12,946 nucleotides of DNA. Origin: Chloroflexota bacterium (GTDB taxonomy: Bacteria; Chloroflexota; Dehalococcoidia; Dehalococcoidales; RBG-16-60-22). Below are positions 1-6,973 of the stretch, piece after piece. The translations under genes and the position numbers were made by a program. Position 1 is the stretch's first letter, and each line of letters starts with the position of its first letter. The stretch lies in the NCBI GenBank assembly GCA_022574315.1, contig JACZSH010000030.1:1-12946 (forward strand), written 5' to 3'. The notes beneath the pieces are model-generated. The model saw only the letters and a list, made by a program, of their open reading frames with translations, ran no database searches and was not told the origin of the DNA.

Positions 1-893
1 TCCCAAGTACCGGCAGCGCCCAGAGAAAGCTCTTTTATTTCAAAGAACGGTTGCAACCGGGATAAAAGCCCGTCCAGGGCAGCCCTGGATACGCCACGCA
101 CCAGCCGGTGTGGCGGCAGAATAACCAGACCGGGGTCGGCAAAATCCACCAGCGTCATCATGACAAAGTTAAACCCTTCATCACCGGAAACCGTGGCCAG
201 CCGGGCGCGGCGCTCATGCTGGTAAGCGAGCGCGCTTTCATAGCGATGATGACCGTCGGCAATGTATACCGGCTGGCTTTTCAGGTGGCGGCATATCTGG
301 TCGATTGCCCCGGTCTCCGCAATCGCCCGTACCTCGTGCTTCTCACCATCGGTAGTGCTCAACTGAATGACGGGCTGGCTCTGCTCCAGGGTGGCCAGTA
401 AAGACGAGAGGCTCGGCGGCGGGTCTTCATACATGGCCAGGATTGAGCTGGTATTAGCCTGCAGCGCCCACAACAGGCTTAAACGGTCGCCTCTCGGTCC
501 GGCCATGGTGCCCTCGTGGGGACGAACTACCCTCCGGTCCCATTCTTCCAGGCGGACCCGGGCGATAATGCCCCGGCGCCGGTACGGCTTCCCCTGGCAG
601 GTAAAATGATGGTCGTGAAGGTAAATGGCCGGCGTATCATCAGTTTTCAGGATACCCTGCGCCAACCATTGCTCCAGGGTAGCCGCGGAACGGGTATACC
701 GGTTATCGGTGGCCGTGTCCTGGGGCAGCTCCCGGTTATACTCCACGCGGACAAAATTATACTGGCTGCGGTGGTACAGCGCCTGCTGCATGGCCGGGTT
801 AATAATATCGTATGGAGGGCAGACAACCGACGCCAGATCGGTCACCAGTGACTGGTTGTAACGCACGCCCCGAAAAGGACTGATATCAGCCAT
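1..893 (-). CDS. DUF1015 (COG4198) family protein, C-terminus cut by window edge
   Basis: This is a reading frame open from the ATG at 893 to the left edge, 297 residues visible. The start MADISPFRGVRYN, the motif CPPYDII near residue 25, RPHEGTM in the middle and IADGHHRYESAL near residue 230 are the conserved blocks I recognise from the DUF1015 family, whose members are usually 400-430 residues. Roughly the last quarter to third is therefore missing. No biochemical function is established for the family as far as I know. From memory, homologues often sit beside serine-biosynthesis genes, which cannot be tested here. No signal peptide or membrane segment is visible, so a cytoplasmic protein is likely. 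The ATG is preceded by a weak AGGG at about 8 nt. The gene is divergent from the hydrolase gene at 1012, with 118 bp between the two starts. Confidence 0.85.
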   Translation of the reverse strand, partial: MADISPFRGVRYNQSLVTDLASVVCPPYDIINPAMQQALYHRSQYNFVRVEYNRELPQDTATDNRYTRSAATLEQWLAQGILKTDDTPAIYLHDHHFTCQGKPYRRRGIIARVRLEEWDRRVVRPHEGTMAGPRGDRLSLLWALQANTSSILAMYEDPPPSLSSLLATLEQSQPVIQLSTTDGEKHEVRAIAETGAIDQICRHLKSQPVYIADGHHRYESALAYQHERRARLATVSGDEGFNFVMMTLVDFADPGLVILPPHRLVRGVSRAALDGLLSRLQPFFEIKELSLGAAGTW

Positions 894-934
894 GCTCGCC
901 CTACCGTCCCGAAAAAATACCGGTGGATGCTCCT

Positions 935-964
935 AGTTTAGCCCATGACGCCCTCCCCACGCAA
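935..964 (-). promoter_or_regulatory. possible promoter of the DUF1015 gene
   Basis: On the minus strand TTGCGT (959-964) and TAAACT (935-940) are separated by 18 bp. This would place the transcription start about 35 nt before the ATG at 893. The match to the housekeeping consensus is only moderate, so this is tentative. Confidence 0.35.
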
Positions 965-990
965 GGCGCTGGCACGAGCCACCTCTTTCG

Positions 991-999
991 TGCTAGAAT
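991..999 (+). promoter_or_regulatory. extended -10 promoter of the MBL-fold hydrolase gene
   Basis: TGCTAGAAT is an extended -10 (TGn followed by TAGAAT at 994-999). No convincing -35 lies upstream, as is common for extended -10 promoters. A start 7 nt downstream (about 1006) leaves only about 6 nt before the GTG at 1012, so the mRNA would be nearly leaderless. No Shine-Dalgarno sequence is present, which agrees. The same nonamer occurs before the thiD2-thiE gene. Confidence 0.6.
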
Positions 1000-1011
1000 T
1001 AGTCCGTTATC

Positions 1012-1632
1012 GTGATTATCAGGAAACTTGTCGTCGGCCCGCTGTCTTCCAACTGCTATATCGTCGGCTCCGAATCGACCCATGAAGGCATGATAATTGA
1101 CCCGGCGGACGAGGCGGAGAGAATATTAAAAACCGTCACAGAGCTCGGACTTGAGATAAAGGTTATCGTGCTCACCCACGGACACCCGGACCACGTGGGC
1201 GCTTTAAAACCGGTCAAGGAAGCCTCCGGGGCTGAGGTGGCCGTCCATAGCGACGATGCGGAGTGGCTTCAGAATCAGCCGTTAAGCATGGTCTTCGGCC
1301 CCGCCTACCCACCGCCCGACGCCCCTGACCGTCTCCTCAACGAGGGAGATATCATCGATATCGGCGAGCTGCGTTTTTCGATTATCCACACCCCGGGCCA
1401 TAGCCCGGGCGGCATTTGCCTGCTGGGGCAGGGAGTCCTCTTCAGTGGCGATACTCTCTTCAACTCCGGGATAGGCCGCTACGATTTGCCCGGCGGCGAT
1501 TATGACCGGTTGATAGACAGCCTCCAGACCAAGCTCATGCCGCTACCGGCAGAAACCATCGTCCATCCCGGCCACGGCCCGGAGACAACTATCGGCGCGG
1601 AACGCCGGAGCAACCCTTTCCTGCGTCCTTAA
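1012..1632 (+). CDS. glyoxalase-II-like metallo-beta-lactamase fold hydrolase (YcbL type)
   Basis: The 206-residue protein has the complete metal-binding set of the metallo-beta-lactamase/glyoxalase II superfamily: THGHPDH (His56, His58, Asp60, His61), His130 in HTPGHSPG, Asp147 in FSGDTLF, and His185/His188 in VHPGHGPETT. The blocks NSGIGRYDLPGGDY and the end GAERRSNPFL are typical of short, YcbL-like relatives that lack the C-terminal helical domain of true glyoxalase II. A cytoplasmic zinc- or iron-dependent thioester hydrolase is therefore likely, but the substrate is not known. The GTG start is chosen because MIIRKLVVGPLSSNCYIV is the usual N-terminus of the family. It has no Shine-Dalgarno and lies close behind an extended -10. 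It is the only plus-strand gene in the window and converges on hppA. Confidence 0.9.
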   Translation: MIIRKLVVGPLSSNCYIVGSESTHEGMIIDPADEAERILKTVTELGLEIKVIVLTHGHPDHVGALKPVKEASGAEVAVHSDDAEWLQNQPLSMVFGPAYPPPDAPDRLLNEGDIIDIGELRFSIIHTPGHSPGGICLLGQGVLFSGDTLFNSGIGRYDLPGGDYDRLIDSLQTKLMPLPAETIVHPGHGPETTIGAERRSNPFLRP

Positions 1633-1637
1633 AAGAC

Positions 1638-1663
1638 GGGACGGAGGCCTGAGCCCCCGTCCC
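1638..1663. terminator. bidirectional intrinsic terminator between hydrolase gene and hppA
   Basis: The inverted repeat GGGACGG (1638-1644) / CCGTCCC (1657-1663), with further G-C pairing inside, lies between the two convergent stop codons. On the minus strand it is followed by GTCTTTT, a reasonable U tract for ending hppA. On the plus strand only a short TTT follows (CTCGTTTC), so it is weaker in that direction. Confidence 0.7.
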
Positions 1664-1691
1664 ACTCGTTTCATTATCAGGTTAATCCGGT

Positions 1692-3704
1692 CTAGAGCTC
1701 TACCAGCATCACGAAAGCCGGACCGAAAATTACGGCGACCTTACCCACCAGTTTTATCAGGATATTAAGCGAAGGTCCCGCGGTGTCCTTGAACGGGTCG
1801 CCAACCGTATCCCCGATAACGGCCGCCTTGTGGGCGTCGCTCCCCTTACCGCCCAGGTTACCCGCCTCGATATACTTCTTGGCATTATCCCAGGCGCCAC
1901 CGGCGTTGGCCATCATCACGGCCATGAGGAACCCGGTGACCAGCGCCCCGACCAGCAGGCCGGCCACCGCTTCCGGACCCAGGGTAAAGCCGAGGGCCAG
2001 GGGTACCGCCAGCACCAGTATACCGGGCAGCAGCATTGATTTCAGCGCCTTCTTGGTGGCAATATCAACGCACCTTACGTAATCGGGCTTGGCGGTGCCT
2101 TCCATCAGTCCTTTTATTTCGCGGAACTGCCGCCTGACTTCATTCACGATGGCAAAACTACCTTCCCCGACCCCTTTCATGGCCAGGGCACTGAAAACGA
2201 AGGTAAGCATACCCCCGATGAGCACACCGGCAATGACAGCGACGTTGGTCAGGCTGGCAACTTCGATATTAGCCACTTTGAAATAGGTAGCCAGCCAGGC
2301 CAGCGAGGCCAGCGCCGCCGAGGCGATGGCAAAGCCCTTACCCAGGGCGGCCGTGGTATTGCCCACTGAATCAAGGGCTTCACAGCGCTCCCGGGTTTCT
2401 TTGCCCAGGCCGGCCATCTGGGCAATACCGGCCGAATTATCCGCAATCGGCCCGTAGCAGTCCATGGACAGCAGCATCCCCAGGTTAATCAGCATCCCCA
2501 TGGCGGCAATGGCGATACCGAGCAGGTCGCCGAAGATGTAAGCCACCACGGTGGCGGCCGCCACCAGGATTACCGGAACCACCGTACTCATCAGGCCGGT
2601 GGCGAATCCTTCGATGATGGTTACCGCCGCCCCACTCTCCGCCGCCCGGGCTATCTTCTTGGCCGGGCCATATTCCGTCGAGGTATAGTATTCGGTGGCA
2701 ATCGCAATCAGGAAACCGGCGCCCAGGCCGGATATCAGCGCCCAGAAAAGGCCCAGGTCGCCCACGTAAAGCTTGATGATGACGAAACTGGCGATAATCA
2801 TCAGGATGTTGCTAACGTAGACGCCCCGGTTCATGGCGCCGTGTGCCAGGGATACCTGTTTTTCAAAATCGGCTTTCACATCTTTAGGCCGCACGGAGAG
2901 GGCGCCAATAATGGAAACAACGATACCGGCCCCGGCCAGCAGCAGCGGCAGCATCAGGCCTTTGGTCGTCCCGAGGACGATGACGCCCAACACCATGGAA
3001 GCGGCGATGGCGGAGACGTAAGACTCGTAAAGGTCGGAGCCCATACCGGCCACATCGCCGACGTTATCGCCGACGTTGTCGGCAATTACCGCCGGGTTGC
3101 GCGGGTCGTCCTCCGGAATCCCTTTCTCTATCTTACCCACCAGGTCAGCGCCGACGTCGGCGCTCTTGGTAAAGATACCGCCACCCGCCCTGAGGAAGAG
3201 GGCAACCGATGACGCCCCGAAGGCAAAGCCCAGCCAGACATGGATGTCATCCCAGATAAAAGCCACGATGGCCAGTCCCAGCAGGCCCAGACCGACGACG
3301 CAAAAGCCCATCACCGCGCCGCTGGAAAAAGCGATTTTCAGCGCCTTGGCCCAGCTGCTTATGGCCGCGTTTGCCGTCCGGGCATTAGCCAGGGTGGCGA
3401 TATTCATACCCAGCCAGCCGGCCAGCGCCGAAGTGACCGTACCGGCGATGTAGGCAACGGCCACTATCGGTTTCGGATCAATAAAGACGGCCAGGATAAT
3501 AGCAACCACCACCGTGAAAGCAAGCAGGGTGATAAACTCACGGCGCAGGAAAGCCATCGCGCCCTCCCGGATGGCACTGGATATCTCCCTCATCTTCTCG
3601 TTGCCCGGGCTCTCGCGAATTATGTTTAACGCCAGGTAGCCCACGAAGCCCAGGGCCAGGAATCCCGCCGCCAGGACAAGGATTTTCAGAATCCATACTT
3701 CCAT
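1692..3704 (-). CDS. hppA: membrane-bound ion-translocating pyrophosphatase, K+-dependent type
   Basis: The 670-residue, very hydrophobic protein carries the signature motifs of membrane pyrophosphatases: DVGADLVGKIEKG (183-195), EDDPRNPAVIADNVGDNVGD (198-217), DCYGPIADNSAGIA (415-428) and, near the C-terminus, GDTVGDPFKDTAGPSLN (631-647). It hydrolyses PPi in the cytoplasm and pumps H+ and/or Na+ outward. GNTTAALGKGF places Ala at 452 and Gly at 455, where K+-independent enzymes have Lys and Thr, so K+ dependence is expected. The membrane glutamate of DLYESY is Glu227; this alone does not settle H+ against Na+. Length is within the prokaryotic range. The ATG has a good GGAGG (3712-3716) 7 nt upstream. 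The gene stands alone, with its own promoter at 3816-3844 and a structured 105-nt leader. Confidence 0.96.
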   Translation of the reverse strand: MEVWILKILVLAAGFLALGFVGYLALNIIRESPGNEKMREISSAIREGAMAFLRREFITLLAFTVVVAIILAVFIDPKPIVAVAYIAGTVTSALAGWLGMNIATLANARTANAAISSWAKALKIAFSSGAVMGFCVVGLGLLGLAIVAFIWDDIHVWLGFAFGASSVALFLRAGGGIFTKSADVGADLVGKIEKGIPEDDPRNPAVIADNVGDNVGDVAGMGSDLYESYVSAIAASMVLGVIVLGTTKGLMLPLLLAGAGIVVSIIGALSVRPKDVKADFEKQVSLAHGAMNRGVYVSNILMIIASFVIIKLYVGDLGLFWALISGLGAGFLIAIATEYYTSTEYGPAKKIARAAESGAAVTIIEGFATGLMSTVVPVILVAAATVVAYIFGDLLGIAIAAMGMLINLGMLLSMDCYGPIADNSAGIAQMAGLGKETRERCEALDSVGNTTAALGKGFAIASAALASLAWLATYFKVANIEVASLTNVAVIAGVLIGGMLTFVFSALAMKGVGEGSFAIVNEVRRQFREIKGLMEGTAKPDYVRCVDIATKKALKSMLLPGILVLAVPLALGFTLGPEAVAGLLVGALVTGFLMAVMMANAGGAWDNAKKYIEAGNLGGKGSDAHKAAVIGDTVGDPFKDTAGPSLNILIKLVGKVAVIFGPAFVMLVEL

Positions 3705-3738
3705 AAACCAACCTCCAGTAAGACTTCCGTTTTATGGC

Positions 3739-3769
3739 AAAAAGAAAGGCTGGTTCAGTAAACCACCTT
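3739..3769 (-). terminator. terminator-like hairpin in the hppA leader (possible attenuator)
   Basis: On the minus strand AAGGTGGTT (3769-3761) pairs with AACCAGCCTT (3755-3746) around a 5-nt loop, with one bulged G. The tract TTTCTTTTT follows at once. It lies between the promoter at 3816-3844 and the hppA ATG, leaving 34 nt to the start codon. It therefore looks like a conditional leader terminator. It could instead end read-through from the upstream operon, or be plain leader structure. Confidence 0.45.
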
Positions 3770-3815
3770 CCCCTGTCTTTTTCAACGCCGAAAGAGCGCC
3801 CTTGCCGGGCTATCT

Positions 3816-3844
3816 ATTTTAACCTATTTACCCTCGAAGTTCAA
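3816..3844 (-). promoter_or_regulatory. hppA promoter
   Basis: On the minus strand TTGAAC (3839-3844) and TAAAAT (3816-3821) are separated by exactly 17 bp, a strong housekeeping-type promoter. The expected transcription start is near 3809, giving a 5' leader of about 105 nt. Confidence 0.75.
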
Positions 3845-3893
3845 ACATTGAAACTGAGGAATTACTTGTTTACATTACCTTTTTAGTTTTAGT

Positions 3894-3984
3894 AACCCCA
3901 TCCCCCTTTATCCCCCTTCCCCTTGATAAGGGGAAGGGGGAGGGAGTTATATAAGAGAGGCTCCGCCTCTCTTTGACTCTCCTT
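3894..3984 (-). repeat. dispersed hairpin/G-quadruplex element, copy 1
   Basis: This is the longest of three related non-coding elements. In plus coordinates it has a 27-bp C-rich block (3896-3922, C-tract lengths 4-5-5-4 separated by 2-5-2 nt). The last two C tracts form the left arm of a perfect 13-bp inverted repeat (3912-3924 / 3928-3940). A second perfect 9-bp hairpin, AAGAGAGGC / GCCTCTCTT, follows (3953-3961 / 3965-3973), then GACTCTCCTT. On the minus strand the C block is a four-tract G-quadruplex motif. The element starts 31 bp behind the translin-family stop codon and ends about 50 bp before the hppA -35 box. A further imperfect dyad (CTCCTTAA / TTAAGGTGGAG, 3979-4001) fills the gap up to the stop codon. 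Most of the 310-bp intergenic region is accounted for by this element plus the hppA promoter and leader. Confidence 0.85.
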
Positions 3985-4014
3985 AAAAGATTAAGGTGGA
4001 GGGATTTTGTCCGG

Positions 4015-4644
4015 CTAAATACCTTTTTCGAATTTTTCCAGCCGGTTCTCCAGGTCTTGCTGCCTGATGGCCAGCGTCAGGTCGCTGCGTGTCCTTTCCA
4101 GGACGCCGCGCACCATATCGGTAGTGCGCCGGAGACCGCCGGTTATGGCGTCCGGGAAGTCCATGGTCACCAGGGCACTGTAAATATCGTCCATGGCGGT
4201 CAGTATCTCCTCACCGCGGGAAAGATCGCCGCCTCTCAGGCCGTCCAGCAGATAACGCCGCAGCTCACCGGCCGCCTCACCCATACCGTTGAGGTAAGCG
4301 GCGGCTCCGATACCCAGGTCTGCCGGACCGGGCAGTTTTTCCCCGGTGACCAGCGCCAGGACGATACATCCCTCGGCAAACTCCTTCTGCGCATCGCGGA
4401 CGTAGCCGGTATGCACCAGCTCGTGGTAAGCACCCGCCGCCTGCTCCGCCTCGGTCAGCAAATTCCGTGCCGACTTGAGCAAGTCGGCGGCCTGGTCAAA
4501 CTCCTGCCGGTGCACGGCGCGAATCGACTGGCTGCAGCCGCGAATGGCATCACGGCACAGGGGCAGCACTTTTTCCCGGGCGGCATCCCGGCGGGTAAAG
4601 TCCTGCCTTATCTTTTCAATAATCTCATCCAGGTTACCGGTCAT
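4015..4644 (-). CDS. translin-family (COG2178) predicted RNA-binding protein
   Basis: The 209-residue, largely helical protein matches the prokaryotic translin family in overall pattern: GYVRDAQKEFAEG (80-92), LPGPADLGIGAAAYLNGMGEAAGELRRY (104-131, key residues Pro105, Leu110, Gly126, Glu127) and DFPDAITGGLRRTTD (162-176) near the C-terminus. Eukaryotic translin and TRAX form RNA-binding oligomers, and TRAX is an RNase. Glu88 and Glu91 in KEFAE and Glu123 in GEAAGEL fall where I would align acidic catalytic residues of TRAX, so nuclease activity is possible but inferred. The start is placed at the ATG at 4644, which overlaps the thiD2-thiE stop by 11 nt. In-frame ATGs at 4653 and 4677 are alternatives, and a GGAGG lies just before 4653. 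It is probably translationally coupled to and co-transcribed with thiD2-thiE. Confidence 0.82.
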   Translation of the reverse strand: MTGNLDEIIEKIRQDFTRRDAAREKVLPLCRDAIRGCSQSIRAVHRQEFDQAADLLKSARNLLTEAEQAAGAYHELVHTGYVRDAQKEFAEGCIVLALVTGEKLPGPADLGIGAAAYLNGMGEAAGELRRYLLDGLRGGDLSRGEEILTAMDDIYSALVTMDFPDAITGGLRRTTDMVRGVLERTRSDLTLAIRQQDLENRLEKFEKGI

Positions 4645-5704
4645 CCTGACCATTGGCCTCCTCGATTCCGGCCACAAGTTGCCTGGTGGCCTCGGCTACG
4701 TTATCCGCTCCCAGTACCGCGCTGATGACGGCCACGGCATCGGCGCCGGCCGCCACCACCGCCGCGGCGTTGTCCCGGTTAATACCACCGATGGCGACCA
4801 CGGGCACGGTTATCGCCTGTTTTATCCGGCGCAGCCTCTCCGGTCCGACCACTTCCGCCGTTTCCTTGGTGGGGGTGGAGTACATGGCGCCCACGCCCAG
4901 GTAATCGGCGCCGGCCGCCTGAGCGGCGGTGGCTCCCTCAACGGTGCGCGCCGAACCGCCCAATATTTTATCTCCCGGCAATAACCGGCGAGCTACCTCC
5001 ACCGGCAGGTCGTCCTCTCCCAGGTGCAGGCCATCGGCATCCACCGCCAGCGCCACGTCCAGGTAATCGTTGACGATAAAAAGGACACCCTGCTCGGCGC
5101 AGAGGCCTTTTAGCTGCCGGGCAACCGAAATCAGTTCTTTTTTAGCGAGCCGCTTATCGCGCAACTGGATTACCTTCGCCCCACCCCGGATTACCTCCCC
5201 GGCCACCTCCAGGTGACTCCGTCCCTGCAGGGCCGGCGTATCGATGATGACGTACAATCCGCGCAGGCGGTCAATCTTTCCCCGGCGCAGCAGCCGGAAA
5301 AGCAGCTTTTTCTCTAGCGTGTAAAGAGTAAACCGGGCGTGTTTAAACTTCTCCGGGTCGAGGTCGGTGCCGGGCAGCTTGGCCATCTCTTCCAGGACCC
5401 TGAGTGACTCCTGCACTCTACGAGAGTTAGCGACCACGGCGTCGGGCAGCTCTTTCTGCCTGGCTTCCCCGGGGACTTCGAGGTCGACCCCAACGTCCCC
5501 TTCCGAATCCCGCGACTGTAAAAGCCGGCGGTTAAACGACACGTCTCCCCTGACCAGGTCATGCCGCAGGTTTTTCAGCTGCTGGCTCAGGTCGCTGTCA
5601 TCCAGCAGCAGGCGGCCCACGTCTTCCAGAAAGCGGAGCCCCTCGCCGGTGCGATTCAGGTTGGCATCAATAATACGCCGTGTCTTATCCGGTACGTTTT
5701 CCAT
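4634..5704 (-). CDS. thiE: bifunctional HMP-P kinase (ThiD2) / thiamine-phosphate synthase (ThiE)
   Basis: The 356-residue protein has two parts. Residues 1 to about 140 (IIDANLNRTGEGLRFLED, LQSRDSEGDVG, VVANSRRVQESLRVLEE) match the ThiD2 domain known from cyanobacterial and other ThiE fusions, a hydroxymethylpyrimidine-phosphate kinase unrelated to ThiD. Residues about 148-350 are a TIM-barrel ThiE with QLRDK (180-184), VNDY (211-214), GLHLGEDDLP (225-234), GVGAMYSTPTK (270-280) and VAIGGI (303-308). Together they would phosphorylate HMP-P and join HMP-PP to thiazole phosphate to give thiamine phosphate in the cytoplasm. The phosphate-binding stretch reads GSARTVE where many ThiE have a STHT-like sequence. 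Its own promoter lies at 5728-5756, giving a 17-nt leader with only a weak ribosome site. The 3' end overlaps the translin-family gene. Confidence 0.92.
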   Translation of the reverse strand: MENVPDKTRRIIDANLNRTGEGLRFLEDVGRLLLDDSDLSQQLKNLRHDLVRGDVSFNRRLLQSRDSEGDVGVDLEVPGEARQKELPDAVVANSRRVQESLRVLEEMAKLPGTDLDPEKFKHARFTLYTLEKKLLFRLLRRGKIDRLRGLYVIIDTPALQGRSHLEVAGEVIRGGAKVIQLRDKRLAKKELISVARQLKGLCAEQGVLFIVNDYLDVALAVDADGLHLGEDDLPVEVARRLLPGDKILGGSARTVEGATAAQAAGADYLGVGAMYSTPTKETAEVVGPERLRRIKQAITVPVVAIGGINRDNAAAVVAAGADAVAVISAVLGADNVAEATRQLVAGIEEANGQDDR

Positions 5705-5727
5705 CTCTTGACTGACCCAGTGGGTTC

Positions 5728-5756
5728 ATTCTAGCATAGCTATTTCGGGACGGCAA
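5728..5756 (-). promoter_or_regulatory. promoter of thiD2-thiE and the translin-family gene
   Basis: On the minus strand TTGCCG (5751-5756), 17 bp, then TAGAAT (5728-5733) preceded by TGC, making the extended -10 TGCTAGAAT. The start would be near 5721, 17 nt before the ATG. It allows the thiamine gene to be expressed independently of the upstream operon. I see no TPP riboswitch in the short leader. Confidence 0.65.
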
Positions 5757-5772
5757 AACGGAGAGACGGTCT

Positions 5773-6138
5773 CTAGTCTTCGCCGACCGCATTTTCAATG
5801 AGCTCAATCCGTCGCGGCTTACCTGACCGGTCGAGTTCCACTGCCACGACATCGATACGCCAGGCTTCCGGCAGGTTTTCATGTGTCTGCAGGTAGTAGT
5901 ACGCCATCGCCTTCAGCTTTTCTTTTTTGGTCGGCGTGATTGATTCCTCCGGCGTGCCGAACTGCCGGCTTCCCTTCGTCCGAACCTCGACAAAGACCAG
6001 GCAGTCTTTTTGCCGGGCGACAATATCGATTTCACCCTCGGGACGGCGGTAGTTGGTCTCCAGAATACGGTAGCCCCGTTTTCTCAGAAAGTCGGCGGCC
6101 AGCTTCTCGCCCAGTATTCCGGTGTCCCGTCGCTTCAT
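5773..6138 (-). CDS. yraN: YraN (UPF0102) family endonuclease-like protein
   Basis: The 121-residue protein is the normal length for the family and has the nuclease-fold core in order: TGILGEKLAADFLRKRGYRIL (6-26, key residues Gly10, Glu11, Ala14, Tyr23), GEIDIVA (35-41, Asp38) and VFVEVRTK (48-55, Glu51 with Arg at the usual Lys position). It also has the conserved ITPTKKEKL (67-75) and a late RIDVVAVE strand. It belongs to the restriction-endonuclease-like superfamily. The cellular role is unclear, though it is often found next to rnhB as here. The ATG has AGGAG only 2 nt upstream. Repeat copy 2 separates it from rnhB, which lies 181 bp upstream. A short dyad (AGAGAC/GTCTCT, around 5762-5774) overlaps its stop codon. 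Confidence 0.92.
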   Translation of the reverse strand: MKRRDTGILGEKLAADFLRKRGYRILETNYRRPEGEIDIVARQKDCLVFVEVRTKGSRQFGTPEESITPTKKEKLKAMAYYYLQTHENLPEAWRIDVVAVELDRSGKPRRIELIENAVGED

Positions 6139-6177
6139 AGCTCCTGCCTTGAGGTGGTAACCCCTCCGTTATTGGGG

Positions 6178-6264
6178 AACCCCATCCCCCTTTGTCCCCC
6201 TTCCCCTATGCAGGGGAAGGGGGAATTGGTGGGCAAGAGAGGCTTCGCCCCTCTTGAACTCTCC
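6178..6264 (-). repeat. dispersed hairpin/G-quadruplex element, copy 2
   Basis: It has the same architecture as copy 1. The C-rich block is 6180-6206 with identical 4-5-5-4 tract lengths and 2-5-2 spacing. A 12-bp hairpin (6196-6207 / 6212-6223) includes the last two C tracts. The second hairpin pairs 6235-6243 with 6247-6255, extendable by C6234-G6256. Its single imperfect pair is A6240/C6250, which on the minus strand becomes a U.G wobble. The tail GAACTCTCC follows. Beyond it CTCTCC recurs at 6275-6280 before TTAAAAAGAA, so relative to copy 1 about 16 bp appear inserted or duplicated. It lies between rnhB and yraN; an extra short GGGG/CCCC dyad sits on its yraN side (6161-6177). Confidence 0.82.
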
Positions 6265-6319
6265 TCCAGTAACCCTCTCCTTAAAAAGAAAGAGAACCGA
6301 ACATTGCCAGAGGCTCCCT

Positions 6320-6949
6320 TTATACTAAATCCCGGACCGGCCGGAAAGACCGGCGGTGAATCGGCAAGGGCCCCAGGCGACGCAGGCAGGCAAGGTGTCT
6401 CTCCGTGCCGTATCCCTTGTGCGCGGCCAGTCCGTAACCGCCATAAACGCCGTCCAGCTCGCGCATGATACCGTCGCGTGCCACCTTGGCGACGATTGAA
6501 GCGCAGGCAACCGAAAGGCACAGGCTGTCGCCGTACTTTATGCCTTTCTGCGGGAGCGAAGACTCCGGCAGCTTAAAATAGTCGATTAACAAATAGTCGG
6601 GGAGTACCGGCATCCGGTCGATGGCCGCCTTCATGGCCAGGCGCGTGGCGCGGGCAATCCCCTGCCGGTCAATGGTCAGGCAATCCATGACGCCGATGCC
6701 TACCGAGACGGCTGTTTCGCGGATATGCCAGTCCAGCTCCTCGCGCCATGCCCGGGTTAATTGCTTACTGTCCCGTACCTGGTGTATCCAGCGGGCCTTT
6801 ATCTTGAAGGGCAGGATAACCGCCCCCGCCACCACCGGGCCAGCCAGGGCGCCCCGCCCCACCTCATCCACCCCGGCCACTCGCCGGTAACCCTGCTCCC
6901 GGAGCTTCTTTTCCTCGACCAGAGTTGGCGCCTGACGGTGGTTGCCCAA
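6320..6949 (-). CDS. rnhB: ribonuclease HII
   Basis: The 209-residue enzyme cleaves RNA in RNA-DNA hybrids, including single ribonucleotides in DNA, in the cytoplasm. The four catalytic carboxylates are visible: Asp28 and Glu29 in AGVDEVGRGALAGPVV, Asp123 in LLIDYF, and Asp141 in KYGDSLCLSVACASIVAKVARD (138-159). GRG (31-33) and HKGYGT (177-182) are also family signatures. Length is normal. The start is a TTG at 6949 preceded by AAGGGG (plus-strand CCCCTT at 6957-6962) with 7 nt spacing. It lies 24 nt behind the YgbA-like gene, inside the pdxS-led operon. Confidence 0.95.
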   Translation of the reverse strand: MGNHRQAPTLVEEKKLREQGYRRVAGVDEVGRGALAGPVVAGAVILPFKIKARWIHQVRDSKQLTRAWREELDWHIRETAVSVGIGVMDCLTIDRQGIARATRLAMKAAIDRMPVLPDYLLIDYFKLPESSLPQKGIKYGDSLCLSVACASIVAKVARDGIMRELDGVYGGYGLAAHKGYGTERHLACLRRLGPLPIHRRSFRPVRDLV

Positions 6950-6973
6950 TCTTAAGCCCCTTTTACAGAATTT

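Noticed and set aside
970..990. TGGCACG resembling the -24 element of a sigma-54 promoter
   Set aside because: There is no TTGC-type -12 element at the needed distance, and the extended -10 just downstream explains the promoter.
3746..3809. Fluoride riboswitch in the hppA leader
   Set aside because: Pyrophosphatase genes can carry one, but I cannot find the conserved fluoride-riboswitch core pattern in this leader.
3973..4725. Plus-strand open frame of 250 codons
   Set aside because: It is antisense to the translin-family gene and the end of thiD2-thiE, begins inside repeat copy 1, and resembles no family.
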